A DNA stretch of 39,586 nucleotides from Symploca sp. SIO1C2 (GCA_010672925.1 JAAHFP010000055.1:1-39586); one strand, 5' to 3'; counted from the first letter of the stretch, positions 9,065 through 17,426 are shown. Notes: a model not told the origin generated them from the letters alone. Made by a program: numbers and translations.

Positions 9065-10144
9065 ATGACAAAAATTTTGGTGATTGAAGATGAAGAATTG
9101 GTGCGAGAGAATCTCCTAGATTTTCTTGAGGCTGAGGATTATCAAACCATTGATGCTTGTAATGGCAAAATTGGTGTCGAATTAGCCCAAAAGCACTTAC
9201 CGGATTTAATTATCTGCGACGTAATGATGCCAGAACTTGACGGTTATGGTGTACTGGAGAAACTTAGCAACAATTCAGCCACAGCGACGATTCCGTTTAT
9301 CTTTCTCACTGCTAAAGCCGACAAAACAGATCGACGGGACGGAATGAATCTGGGTGCAGATGATTACTTAACTAAGCCATTTACCATCATGGAACTGAAG
9401 AGTGCCATTGAAGCTAGGTTAGGAAGACAAAGGGAGATCAAGAAAAAATTTGATGACTTGCGTAACAGCATTACCTTGGCTTTACCCCATGAAATGCGGA
9501 CTTCTCTCAATGGGATTCTGGGTTCGTCTCAACTAATGATGGATCCTGATTCCTTAGACTCGGAAGAAATCCAGGAAATGGCAGAAACTATCTATAACTC
9601 TGGTAAACGTTTATTACGGTTGACCGAGAACTTTCTACGTTACACAGAAGTGGAAATTCTAGCAACAGATCCAGAGCGGATTGATCAACTGCAAAATAGT
9701 ATGAGTAGCTCTGTCGAAGAGATTATCACTAAGCTTACTCAGCAAGTAGCACGGAAGCGACGAAGGGAAGCTGATGTACACGCACAACTGCAAGATGCCT
9801 CTGTGCGAATGTCTGATGGCCGATTCAAAACTATGGTTGAAGAATTAATTGATAATGCTTTTAAATTCTCCGACGTGGGAACACCGGTGCAAGTAGTCAG
9901 CACTGTCGAAAATGATACTTTTATTCTATCAGTTAATGATCAAGGAAGAGGTATGACCAAGGCTCAGATTGCCGATTTGGGAGCCTACTTACAGTTTGAT
10001 CGCAAAGAATATGAACAACAAGGTATAGGCTTAGGATTAGTCCTTGCTAAACGTTTAGCCGAATTACATGGCGGTCAGTTAACCATAGAAAGTATCCTTG
10101 GAGAACAAACAACTGTCAAGGTTATTTTACCTCTATCTCTTTAA
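9065..10144 (+). CDS. Response regulator receiver / histidine kinase hybrid (REC-HisKA-HATPase)
   Basis: A cytoplasmic two-component protein with its receiver at the N-terminus. The receiver (1-120) has the phospho-acceptor D52 in IICDVMMPELDG and K104 in LTKPF. The HisKA box is ALPHEMRTSLNGILG with H142; the usual Pro after RT is Ser here. The HATPase has the N-box EELIDNAFKFS (N264), G1 DQGRGM (292-297) and G2 GIGLGL (320-325). There is no membrane helix or separate sensor domain, so input probably comes through phosphorylation of the receiver by another kinase. No cognate output regulator adjoins it; yebC lies 96 bases downstream across microrepeats. Confidence 0.93.
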   Translation: MTKILVIEDEELVRENLLDFLEAEDYQTIDACNGKIGVELAQKHLPDLIICDVMMPELDGYGVLEKLSNNSATATIPFIFLTAKADKTDRRDGMNLGADDYLTKPFTIMELKSAIEARLGRQREIKKKFDDLRNSITLALPHEMRTSLNGILGSSQLMMDPDSLDSEEIQEMAETIYNSGKRLLRLTENFLRYTEVEILATDPERIDQLQNSMSSSVEEIITKLTQQVARKRRREADVHAQLQDASVRMSDGRFKTMVEELIDNAFKFSDVGTPVQVVSTVENDTFILSVNDQGRGMTKAQIADLGAYLQFDRKEYEQQGIGLGLVLAKRLAELHGGQLTIESILGEQTTVKVILPLSL

Positions 10145-10240
10145 CAGTTATTTCATTTGTTATTGTTATTGGTTATTTGTTATTGGTTAATATGACGAGA
10201 CTATTCAACAAAAAACTAACAACATAGGACAAAGAACTAG

Positions 10241-10996
10241 ATGGCAGGACACAGTAAATGGGCAAATATTAAGCGACAGAAAGCAAGGGTTGACGCCGTT
10301 AAGGGCAAGACTTTTGCTAAACTATCACGGGCAATTATTGTCGCTGCTCGTAGCGGTGTTCCTGACCCAGAGGCGAACTTTCAGCTAAGGAATGCAGTTG
10401 ATAAAGCCAAAGCCGCTGGCATTCCCAATGACAACATAGAAAGAGCGATCGCTAAAGGGTCTGGAAAACTCGGAGCAGATGGGGTTCATCTCGAAGAGAT
10501 TCGTTATGAAGGCTATGGAGTTGGTGGTGTGGCAGTTTTGATTGAAGCTTTGACGGACAATCGCAATCGCACTGCTGCGGATCTGCGCTCAGCATTTACG
10601 AAAAATGGGGGCAATCTTGGTGAAACTGGCTGTGTCAGCTGGATGTTTGAGCAAAAGGGTGTAGTTACTCTGGCTGGTACAGTTGAGGAAGATCAGCTGT
10701 TGGAAGTGGCTTTGGAAGAAGGAGCAGAAGATGTCAAAACTGATACAGAGTTGTCTGAGGTATTTACGGAGATAAGTAACCTAGAAGCCCTCAATCAGAC
10801 TTTGAAAAGACAAGGCTTACCGGTGGTTGAAGCAGAGTTGCGGTGGATTCCAGGAAATACCGTAGAGGTTACTGATCTAGACTTAGCGCGATCGCTCCTC
10901 AAATTAATGGATGCTCTAGAAGAGCTAGACGATGTGCAAAATGTTACCGCTAACTTTGATATGACCGATGAACTAATGTCCCTGATTATGAGTTGA
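10241..10996 (+). CDS. YebC/PmpR/TACO1 family protein
   Basis: The 251-residue protein opens MAGHSKWANIKRQKARVDA, diagnostic of the YebC/TACO1 family, and contains the family stretches KAKAAGIPNDNIERAI, RYEGYGVGGVA, and TDNRNRTAADLRSAFTKNGG. Members have been annotated as transcriptional regulators, while TACO1/YebC proteins are also linked to translation of difficult sequences such as polyproline. I cannot tell which activity applies. The gene is preceded by an ATTTGTTATTGGTTA-type microrepeat and followed by a 9-bp array, so it is probably monocistronic. Confidence 0.95.
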   Translation: MAGHSKWANIKRQKARVDAVKGKTFAKLSRAIIVAARSGVPDPEANFQLRNAVDKAKAAGIPNDNIERAIAKGSGKLGADGVHLEEIRYEGYGVGGVAVLIEALTDNRNRTAADLRSAFTKNGGNLGETGCVSWMFEQKGVVTLAGTVEEDQLLEVALEEGAEDVKTDTELSEVFTEISNLEALNQTLKRQGLPVVEAELRWIPGNTVEVTDLDLARSLLKLMDALEELDDVQNVTANFDMTDELMSLIMS

Positions 10997-11022
10997 TAGC
11001 TCTATCATGGGGAGTATGGGGA

Positions 11023-11157
11023 GCTGGGGGGATAGGGAGCTGAGGGAGCTGGGGGAGCTGAGGGAGCTGGGGGAGATGGGGAGATGGGGAGATATTCCTA
11101 ATTCCCAATTCCCAATTCTCAAACAACCAATAACAAACAACCAATAACAAATAACAA
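11023..11157. repeat. 9-bp array plus AACAA/CAATAAC microrepeats
   Basis: From about 11023 to 11090 there are GAGCTG(A/G)GG units as at 879-992. They are followed by CCCAATT copies and then a CAACCAATAACAAA-type array running directly into the start codon of the next gene. The short reading frames on the opposite strand are repeat-encoded and rejected. Confidence 0.85.
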
Positions 11158-12372
11158 ATGACCAATAACAAACAACAAGTATATGACTTAGCAATTGTGG
11201 GGGGCTCGATTGTGGGAGCAACCCTTGCCTGTGCTTTAAAAAACTCTGGGTTAACTGTAGCTTTAATTGAGTCGCAACCTCAGTCTGTGGCAGTGGCCAG
11301 AAGGCAAGCTTATGCTCTTTCTATTCTATCGGGGCGGATTTTTGCCGGAATTGGAGTCTGGGATAAAATACTGCCTCAGATTACGGATTTTCGACAAATT
11401 TGCCTTTCCGATGCAGACCATAATGGTATTGTGCAGTTTCAACCAACTGACTTAGGTACGGAAGCTTTAGGATACGTAGGAGAACATCGTCCTATCCTGA
11501 GTTCACTGCAAGAATTTTTGGCAGATTGTCCCCATGTCAGCTGGCTATGTCCGGCTGAGGTAGTGGAGGTAGAGTATCAAGCCTCGGTCGCAAAAATCCA
11601 CCTCAAGGTAGATGGCGTAGAGACTCAGCTTAGAACTCGCTTAGTAGTGGCGGCAGATGGGGCGCGATCGCGTCTTCGTCATGCTGTGGGGATTGGCACT
11701 CATGGCTGGAAATACTGGCAATCCTGCGTAACTGTCAGAATTAAGCCGGAGAAGTCCCACAATAATACTGCTTTTGAGAGGTTTTGGCCTAGTGGTCCAA
11801 TGGGGGTTTTACCCTTACCAGATAATCGCTGCCAAGTGGTGTGGACAGCACCCCATGCAGAAGCAAAGGCTTTGAGAGATTTAGACCAAAAAGAGTTTCT
11901 AGAACTGCTCGAACACCGTACAGGGGGACTATTGGGGCGCTTGGAACTCGAAAGCGATCGCTTATTATTTCCAGTGCAGCTGATGCAAAGCGATCGCTAT
12001 ACAAAATCAAGACTAGCACTAATAGGGGATGCGGCTCACTGTTGTCATCCCGTTGGTGGACAAGGGCTGAATATGGGTATTCGGGATGCTGCTGCTTTGG
12101 CACAAGTACTGCAAGAAGCGCACCAGAAAGGGGAAGATATTGGCACAATGGCGGTACTCAAGCGCTATGAGCGTTGGCGAAAATGGGAGAATCTGGTAAT
12201 TTTGGCTTTTACCGATACCCTAGACCGAATGTTCTCTAACAACTGGTTGCCAGTGGTCGGGATTCGCCGGTTGGGTTTATGGATGTTGCGCCGGATTCGT
12301 CCTGTTAAGATTTATGCTTTGCAATTGATGACAGGTTTGAGAGGACTTCCTCCCCAGGTAGCTCAACGTTAG
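11158..12372 (+). CDS. UbiH/VisC/COQ6-family FAD-dependent monooxygenase
   Basis: A flavin-dependent aromatic hydroxylase of the UbiH/COQ6 group. The N-terminal dinucleotide fold is LAIVGGSIVGATLA (GxGxxG-like, about residues 12-20). The middle motif is VVAADGARSRLR, and the FAD-ribose motif is LALIGDAAHCCHPVGGQGLNMG. Cyanobacteria make plastoquinone rather than ubiquinone, so a ring hydroxylation in quinone synthesis is a reasonable but unproven role. The protein is 404 residues, a normal size. The start ATG and first codons (MTNNKQQ) are themselves part of the upstream AATAACAAATGACC microrepeat, so this N-terminus is repeat-derived. A 32-bp palindrome lies 36 bases past the stop. Confidence 0.88.
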   Translation: MTNNKQQVYDLAIVGGSIVGATLACALKNSGLTVALIESQPQSVAVARRQAYALSILSGRIFAGIGVWDKILPQITDFRQICLSDADHNGIVQFQPTDLGTEALGYVGEHRPILSSLQEFLADCPHVSWLCPAEVVEVEYQASVAKIHLKVDGVETQLRTRLVVAADGARSRLRHAVGIGTHGWKYWQSCVTVRIKPEKSHNNTAFERFWPSGPMGVLPLPDNRCQVVWTAPHAEAKALRDLDQKEFLELLEHRTGGLLGRLELESDRLLFPVQLMQSDRYTKSRLALIGDAAHCCHPVGGQGLNMGIRDAAALAQVLQEAHQKGEDIGTMAVLKRYERWRKWENLVILAFTDTLDRMFSNNWLPVVGIRRLGLWMLRRIRPVKIYALQLMTGLRGLPPQVAQR

Positions 12373-12408
12373 TAATGTTAGCCCCCGTTTTCAGCAAACC
12401 TCGAAATC

Positions 12409-12440
12409 TTGTAGAGACGTTGCATGCAACGTCTCTACAA
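12409..12440. terminator. Perfect 32-bp palindrome after the UbiH-like gene
   Basis: TTGTAGAGACGTTGCA (12409-12424) is followed directly by its exact reverse complement (12425-12440). A transcript would form a 14- to 16-bp hairpin, suitable as a terminator, but no T tract follows. The same TAGAGACGTTGCATGCAACGT motif is, from memory, a widespread cyanobacterial palindrome. Confidence 0.6.
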
Positions 12441-12530
12441 TGTGGACATAACGGGTTTGTTTATACCGGATTTGGTGTTTAGATAAAGGCAGAACCCACC
12501 CCTAACCCCTCCAAGGAGGGGAACCGGAGG

Positions 12531-12594
12531 CAGGAGAGAAGAAAGAAGGTGGCAAGGGAGAAGGGAATTATAACTGTTTATCCGAACTTGATAT
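12531..12594 (+). repeat. 64-bp dispersed repeat, copy 1
   Basis: This block matches 32951-33014 in the same orientation at 60 of 64 positions. The shared core includes GGGAATTATAACTGTTTATC. It is preceded at about 12491-12530 by CCCACCCCTAACCCCTCC and GGAACCGGAGG, a second repeat also found near 28580-28615. Confidence 0.85.
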
Positions 12595-12603
12595 AATCCA
12601 GTC

Positions 12604-13422
12604 TTACTTTTCCCCCTGTTCTCTACTCCCTGCTTCCTTGACTTCATTTGGCGGACTCTTACTGTTCTTTTGCAGCACCTCTGTCCATTGCTTAGCTAAA
12701 GTGATGATATCAGATGGCATCATCACCAACGTAGTAGTGTTGTTCTCAGAGCCAATTTCTGTGAGCATTTGCAATCGGCGTAATTCCAAAGCAGCTGGAT
12801 TCTCTACTATTTTTTGGGATGCTTCTGATAACTTCAGGGAGGCTTCCTGTTCTGCAGAAGCTTTAATTAAGCGAGCCCGTTTTTCCCGAACCGCTTCTGC
12901 TTCCTTGGCCATAGCCCGCTGCATGGCAGAAGGAATCTCAACATCCTTAATTTCCACCCGTTCAATCACCACACCCCAAGACTCAGTGATTTCATCTACA
13001 ATTTCTTGCACCTTGTGGTTAATTTTGTCCCGGTTTTGCAAAACATCATCCAAGATATTTTGCCCAACTACATTCCTTAAAGTGGTCATTGCTGCTTGAT
13101 AAACCGCCATCTGGTAGTTTTCCACCTTATTGATGGCTCTCGACGGCTCCAGGATGCGGTAGTAGAGCACTGCATTAACTTTAATGGTAACGCTGTCAGC
13201 AGTAACAGCTTCTTGAGGGGCAATATCCACTGTTTTAGTGCGGATATCCACTTGGGCTTTTTGGTCAAGAAGGGGGATAATCCAATACATTCCTGGTCCC
13301 TTAACACCTCTTAACCGACCTAACCGAAAAATGACGCCTCGCTCGTATTCTCGGTCAATCTTTACTCCAGTGATCCCTAATAATAAAGCTAGACCAAAAA
13401 GAGTACCCAGAATAGCATTCAT
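12604..13422 (-). CDS. Stomatin-like SPFH/band 7 protein (slipin)
   Basis: A membrane-anchored scaffold protein of the prohibitin/stomatin superfamily. An N-terminal hydrophobic segment (about 4-20) is followed by the band 7 domain (about 22-190), with RGVIFRLGRLRGVKGPGMYWIIPLLD and the stomatin signature around RVEIKDVEIPSAMQRAMA. An Ala/Glu-rich helix (about 165-205) would drive oligomerisation. The length of 272 is typical. The Shine-Dalgarno AGGAG seven bases before the ATG supports the start. Stomatins often pair with an NfeD protease; none adjoins it. The last dozen residues (KEAGSREQGEK) are encoded by GCAGGGAGTAGAGAACAGGG, which resembles intergenic microrepeat DNA. Confidence 0.93.
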   Translation of the reverse strand: MNAILGTLFGLALLLGITGVKIDREYERGVIFRLGRLRGVKGPGMYWIIPLLDQKAQVDIRTKTVDIAPQEAVTADSVTIKVNAVLYYRILEPSRAINKVENYQMAVYQAAMTTLRNVVGQNILDDVLQNRDKINHKVQEIVDEITESWGVVIERVEIKDVEIPSAMQRAMAKEAEAVREKRARLIKASAEQEASLKLSEASQKIVENPAALELRRLQMLTEIGSENNTTTLVMMPSDIITLAKQWTEVLQKNSKSPPNEVKEAGSREQGEK

Positions 13423-13946
13423 CTTCCAACTCCTGTGAGAATCTCTGCTAACTCTATTCTAGTTAATACTCCTCTGGCTCAATGGTATCAGCGGGTTAAA
13501 TTTTTTAAAAATGATTGCGAAAATAACCCATCAGTTTTAAATAGGTAGAATCCTTACTCTATAAGTATTTTGAATTTTTAGTTTTGAATTTTTAATTCCA
13601 CACAGTTGCACTAGCTAATAATATGCTCCTGCCAGTCGAGATGGTAAAAAGTGTTAAAAGTTACAATTGAACATTTACTGGGCACCAGACAGCTTTCCTC
13701 AAATATAGGTAAGATCTGGAAAACTCATCAAATCTATTAATACTAGCTCGGTCTTAGTTGCCAAAATATCAAAATAAGAGTAAATTTAATCTCGGTTAGT
13801 AACTTGTGTTGACAAGTGAACACTCCTGAAAAATGTACTTCTTTCATTCATTGCTAGTAGCTCACCCCTAAAGCTCCAGTTTAGCGGTAAGCTCAGTGCT
13901 AGCAATAATACTTTATTTACTCCAAGACCGTGAGGATGTAATACAT
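13423..13946. other. Intergenic region between divergent genes; weak promoter
   Basis: About 520 bases with no convincing gene. It holds a short TTTGAATTTTTA repeat (near 13570-13600). A TTGACA at 13809-13814 could be the -35 box of a promoter for the secreted-protein gene, but no clean -10 box lies at the right distance. Confidence 0.35.
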
Positions 13947-14435
13947 ATGATGTTAAAACTGCAAGTTTTCACAGGAACAACCTTAGCACTTCTGCTTTCT
14001 GCCGTGTCGGGAGCTTCTGTGCTAGCGCTCGAAAATACTCAGACTACGACACAACAGCCAACCAATACTCAGCTAGCCCATGCAGGGGATAGGGTAACCA
14101 TCTCAGGTATTGTCACTGATATTGATGACGATGTAGTGACTGTAAGAACAACAGATGGCGATACCAAAGATTTGTGGATCTCAGAGGACTTACAAGATGA
14201 GCTTGGCATCGAAGTTGGTGACGCAGTTAGCGGAACTACCCACGATCCTGATGACGACGTAATACCTGTAGATTTTGTCACTCGCCGTGAAGTGGAGCGT
14301 GTAACCATCGAGTTCACTGAAAGAGAACGCAGGAGAACAGTAACTCGTCCTGCTCCGACAACTCGTCCAGCCCCAGCCCCAGCCCCACGCCCAATTCCGC
14401 AGGCTCAGCCTAGACCAATACCTGGACTTTGGTAA
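13947..14435 (+). CDS. Secreted hypothetical protein with an OB-like acidic core and Pro-rich tail
   Basis: I start this at the ATG pair 13947/13950 because GAGGA lies ten bases upstream and the result has a classic signal peptide (MMLKLQVFTGTTLALLLSAV then SGASVLALE). An upstream in-frame start at 13896 would add 17 residues that spoil the signal. The mature part (HAGDRVTISGIVTDIDDDVV and following) is a glycine/aspartate-rich beta pattern resembling small OB-fold domains such as DUF5666. The C-terminus is a PAPAPAPRPIP-type proline-rich tail ending in PGLW, likely periplasmic or wall-associated. No function is assigned. Confidence 0.75.
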   Translation: MMLKLQVFTGTTLALLLSAVSGASVLALENTQTTTQQPTNTQLAHAGDRVTISGIVTDIDDDVVTVRTTDGDTKDLWISEDLQDELGIEVGDAVSGTTHDPDDDVIPVDFVTRREVERVTIEFTERERRRTVTRPAPTTRPAPAPAPRPIPQAQPRPIPGLW

Positions 14436-14512
14436 AGTTGCTTACTGTGGGAGTTCACGAAAGCGTAGCACCCCCCTTATGAATAAAAAATGGGGGAATG
14501 TAGGGGCGCACC

Positions 14513-14568
14513 GACGTGCGCCCTTTGACGTGCGCCCTTTGACGTGCGCCCTTTGATGTGCGCCCTTT
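14513..14568. repeat. Four 14-bp tandem units GACGTGCGCCCTTT
   Basis: Units begin at 14513, 14527, 14541 and 14555; the last has one change (GATG). The array overlaps the final two bases used by the stop codon of the minus-strand gene ending at 14567, so an expanding repeat has reached the edge of a gene. Confidence 0.9.
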
Positions 14569-14983
14569 AAATTGAATTCTCCTCTTCAATAGTTGCCGAT
14601 GGGCTTTCTGAAGAAACAGGTTGCTGATTGTTTCCAGACTGCTGATTGTTCCACTGCTCTATTTGTTGAAGCCGGAAATCATCGACCGCATTATTTATAG
14701 TGTCTGGTAGTCCACGTCTGTATTCAAAAGGGCTGATTGAACCAGCTTGTTGGGCATTATGAATCAAGTCAAAAGGGTTTACATTTCCACCGGCTCCTGT
14801 TAAGGAATCTACTTCATTTTGTGGACCAATATCTCCTAAGGCATCGGCGCCTTGTGCCCAAGTAAGTTGAGGTAGCACAGCAGAGGTAATGCCAATCACT
14901 ACGGTGGAGATGCCTATGCTCAGAGTGAGGCGAGTTATTAGCTTTGAGGGCAATACAGAAGAAAACTGGGTACTGATATTCAT
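14567..14983 (-). CDS. Secreted hypothetical protein (NPFDLIH motif)
   Basis: A 138-residue protein with a signal peptide: a basic start, hydrophobic core ITRLTLSIGISTVVIGITSA and a likely cleavage after TWAQ. The mature part has a Gly/Asn-rich stretch and the motif NPFDLIHNAQQAG followed by SPFEYRRG, which I recall from small exported cyanobacterial proteins of unknown function. The tail is rich in Gln, Asn and Ser and probably disordered. It converges on the other small secreted gene; the 131 bases between them hold a tandem repeat. No function can be given. Confidence 0.7.
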   Translation of the reverse strand: MNISTQFSSVLPSKLITRLTLSIGISTVVIGITSAVLPQLTWAQGADALGDIGPQNEVDSLTGAGGNVNPFDLIHNAQQAGSISPFEYRRGLPDTINNAVDDFRLQQIEQWNNQQSGNNQQPVSSESPSATIEEENSI

Positions 14984-14992
14984 AGCATTTTA

Positions 14993-15027
14993 TGGAGAAT
15001 GGAGAATGGAGAATGGAGAATGGAGAA
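14993..15027. repeat. Five TGGAGAA units
   Basis: A perfect 7-bp tandem array in the gap between the start of the small secreted gene and the end of the ABC permease gene. Confidence 0.9.
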
Positions 15028-15108
15028 TGTGGAAGACAGTCCCGATGAAAAAATTTTTCACCATTAGGTTATGAAAGTCTCTTCCTCCCTGTTGCCTACT
15101 TCCTAATT

Positions 15109-16002
15109 TTAACCAAAGCGACGACGTAGTAGAGGTTGGATTGCCAGTAACACCACGGTAGCAAAAATCAGGAGTATCAGTAATGCTCCGCCAAAGCTCA
15201 TGGACGCCCAAGGTGCTTCGAGTACAATACTAGCTAAAGACCAATCGCTGTGGAGATAGAGATAGCGAATAGGTTCAATCGCATAACTGAGAGGATTGAG
15301 ACAGGCAACGATTTGCAACCATCCCGGCATAAAGGAAAGAGGAGCCAAGGCAGTGCTAGCAAACAGTAAGGGCAGGGTCATCACAAAAATAACTGCAATC
15401 AGCTCAATATGACCAGGTAGGGCAAAAGCTAATCCCAAACTCATGGCAGTGATGCCCACAACTAGGAGGAAGATAATCAGTCCAATCATCCCCAAACCTA
15501 ATAAATTGGGTAAACCTGCTCCTAAAAAAGCACTAGCTGTGACTATTACCACTGTTTGCAGTAAGCTCAGGGCAATAATATAGATAGCGGAAGCAGCAAC
15601 AATGGAGAATCGGGAAGCTAAAGGTGCTACTAGTAAGCGGTTCAAAAAACCAAATTCCCGATCAAACATTACGGGCAATCCCGCATTGAGGGCTCCGGCG
15701 AAGGCAGTGAAAACAATTACCCCTGCACCCAGGAATTCGCCATAGCTCAAACTATCACCAAATAGTCCTTGGGGAGCATTTTGGAATAAGGCTCCAAACA
15801 GAATTAGCCACATCAGAGGCTGAATCAACCCAGCCACTAAGGTAGAAGGGCGTCTTTTTAACTGAATAAATAGACGCTTAGTTAGAGCCCGAGTTTCCTG
15901 GATAAATTCACCGATACCAGGAGTATCACTAACGGGAATTTTACCAGCTGCCTCTGGTGGCAAGCTGATATTAGGTTTAGATGGAGTAACAGTTGTGCTC
16001 AT
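15109..16002 (-). CDS. ABC-2 type permease (DrrB / Ycf38-like)
   Basis: The membrane half of an ABC exporter. A cytoplasmic N-terminal part (about 1-60, with TRALTKRLFIQLKRRPSTLV) precedes about six membrane segments, starting at LVAGLIQPLMWLILFGALF and ending near ALLILLIFATVVLLAI; the protein closes with LLRRRFG. The ABC-2 pattern NPLSYAIEPIRYL before the last helices fits the family. Cyanobacterial relatives are called Ycf38-like. Its ATPase partner is the next gene upstream on the same strand, 203 bases away across a hairpin array. The exported substrate (drug, lipid or glycan) is unknown. Confidence 0.88.
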   Translation of the reverse strand: MSTTVTPSKPNISLPPEAAGKIPVSDTPGIGEFIQETRALTKRLFIQLKRRPSTLVAGLIQPLMWLILFGALFQNAPQGLFGDSLSYGEFLGAGVIVFTAFAGALNAGLPVMFDREFGFLNRLLVAPLASRFSIVAASAIYIIALSLLQTVVIVTASAFLGAGLPNLLGLGMIGLIIFLLVVGITAMSLGLAFALPGHIELIAVIFVMTLPLLFASTALAPLSFMPGWLQIVACLNPLSYAIEPIRYLYLHSDWSLASIVLEAPWASMSFGGALLILLIFATVVLLAIQPLLRRRFG

Positions 16003-16020
16003 AGTTAGGTGTTAGGTTGG

Positions 16021-16195
16021 TGGAACTGGCATCCTGCCAGTAAAACTGTGGAACTGTGGAACCGGCATCCTGCCAGTAAAATTGTGGAACTGGCATCCTG
16101 CCAGTAAAACTGTGGAACTGGCATCCTGCCAGTAAAACTGTGGAACCGGCATCCTGCCAGTAAAACTGTAGAACTGGCATCCTGCCAGTAGTAGG
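16021..16195. repeat. 28-bp tandem array of identical hairpins between ABC transporter genes
   Basis: Full 28-bp units begin at 16021, 16057, 16085, 16113 and 16141, a partial unit is at 16049, and a last one begins at 16169. Each contains (A/C)(C/T)GGCATCCTGCCAGT, in which CTGGCA pairs with TGCCAG around a 3-base loop. The array is transcribed between the ATPase and permease genes if they form one operon. Confidence 0.92.
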
Positions 16196-16205
16196 TGATA
16201 TATTT

Positions 16206-17225
16206 TTAGCGCATACTTTGTTTACGCTCTGCTTTCACATCTCGCTTCCCGGCAGCAGCTAGTTCAGCATCCATTAAAGTTTTACCAGTAGCAGCGAGGT
16301 AGACATCATCTAAACTAGGTCTTGACTGAGCAATACCAAAAGTCGGTAAACCGATATTTTGCAAAGATTGCTGAATAGTCAGCAAAGCATCGCTTCTGGG
16401 TTGCACTACTAGGTTGAGGGAGTTACCCTGAGCATTATTTATAATCACTTCCTGCACAAAGGGGAGAGCTTGCAACAAATCTTTGGCTTTCTGAGCCTCT
16501 TCTGGGGGAGAAAACTCTCGGATGCGTAGAGTAATGCGATCGCCTCCTATTTGATCTTTTAATTGGGAAGGTGTACCCTCAGCTATAACCTGGCCTCTAT
16601 CAATAATTGCCACTCGGTCAGCCAAGGCATCAATTTCTTCTAAATAATGGCTACTTAGCAAGACTGTGGTTCCTGCCTTCTGTAGTTGGCGCAGAAACTC
16701 CCAGACGACAAAGCGACTTTCAATATCGAGTCCCACCGTTGGTTCATCTAGCACCAAAACCTCTGGTTGGTGGAGTAATCCTGCTGCCATATCTAAGCGC
16801 CGACGCATACCACCGGAATAGCCACCAGTTTTTTTGTCTACGTATTCCTCTAACCCCAGAAGAGCAATCATCTGATTGATTCGCTCTTTAGCAAAAGTAC
16901 TGGGAAGATGATAAAGGTCAGCTTGCAGCGCCAACAGTTCTCTACCGGTTAGCACCTTATCTAGGGCAACTTCCTGAGCAACATAGCCGATTCTGCGGCG
17001 CACTGCCCTAGGGTGATCAAGGGCGGATATCCCAGATACTTCTACTTTACCAGCATCCGGTGCTGTTAAGGTACACAAACAGCGAATAGTTGTAGTTTTA
17101 CCTGCACCATTAGGGCCAAGTAAGCCAAAAATCTCACCCGGTTCTACTTGAAAGGAGATGTCTTTGACAGCTTCGACATCACCGTAGCGCTTTTGGAGAT
17201 TCTGGACTAAAACAGCGGCAGCCAT
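16206..17225 (-). CDS. ABC exporter ATP-binding protein (DrrA/CcmA type)
   Basis: The nucleotide-binding half of the exporter whose permease lies downstream. Walker A is GPNGAGKTT (37-45), the signature is YSGGMRRRLDMA (136-147), Walker B is VLVLDEP with D160/E161, and the switch histidine is H193 in LLSSHYLEEI. A C-terminal DrrA-type extension (about 230-339) ends in the SRPSLDDVYLAATGK motif seen in daunorubicin-resistance-type ATPases. A good Shine-Dalgarno (AGAGGA) precedes the ATG. The tail after about 318 is basic and probably disordered. Expression of the permease may depend on reading through the intervening hairpin array. Confidence 0.93.
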   Translation of the reverse strand: MAAAVLVQNLQKRYGDVEAVKDISFQVEPGEIFGLLGPNGAGKTTTIRCLCTLTAPDAGKVEVSGISALDHPRAVRRRIGYVAQEVALDKVLTGRELLALQADLYHLPSTFAKERINQMIALLGLEEYVDKKTGGYSGGMRRRLDMAAGLLHQPEVLVLDEPTVGLDIESRFVVWEFLRQLQKAGTTVLLSSHYLEEIDALADRVAIIDRGQVIAEGTPSQLKDQIGGDRITLRIREFSPPEEAQKAKDLLQALPFVQEVIINNAQGNSLNLVVQPRSDALLTIQQSLQNIGLPTFGIAQSRPSLDDVYLAATGKTLMDAELAAAGKRDVKAERKQSMR

Positions 17226-17321
17226 AATTATTCCTCTAGCCAGTCGAGGCTACACAAATCTAAACAATCTTTCCTTATTATTCTAATGTGCGGTTCTAGA
17301 AAAATGAGCGATCGCTTCAAT

Positions 17322-17421
17322 AAGGGTTAAGGAAAATTGTCTTCTTCTTCCTCAGCTCCTCAGCTCCTCCGCTCCTCCGCTCCCTTGAGAACGACATCTT
17401 TACCTTAACTTGTCACCAATG
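17322..17421. repeat. Partial copy of the 1052-1263 element (right half)
   Basis: AAGGGTTAAGGAAAATTGT, a CTCCTCCGC-type stretch, CTCCCTTGA(C/G)AACGAC and TTAACTTGTCACCAATG match 1140-1263, with weaker similarity reaching back to about 17291. No left terminal repeat is seen upstream, so the copy looks truncated. Confidence 0.75.
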
Positions 17422-17426
17422 CCCAT

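Noticed and set aside
10973-11221. Minus-strand frames upstream of the UbiH-like gene
   Set aside because: Repeat-encoded (LPQLPQ, LLLVVCYW patterns) from the 9-bp and AATAAC arrays.
11789-12170. Frames over 100 residues on both strands within the UbiH-like gene
   Set aside because: Overlap an unmistakable FAD monooxygenase frame; shadows.
12638-13099. 153-residue plus-strand frame
   Set aside because: Antisense shadow of the SPFH/band 7 gene.
16021-16195. CRISPR-like appearance of 28-bp repeats
   Set aside because: Units are contiguous with no unique spacers and no cas genes nearby; it is a simple hairpin array.
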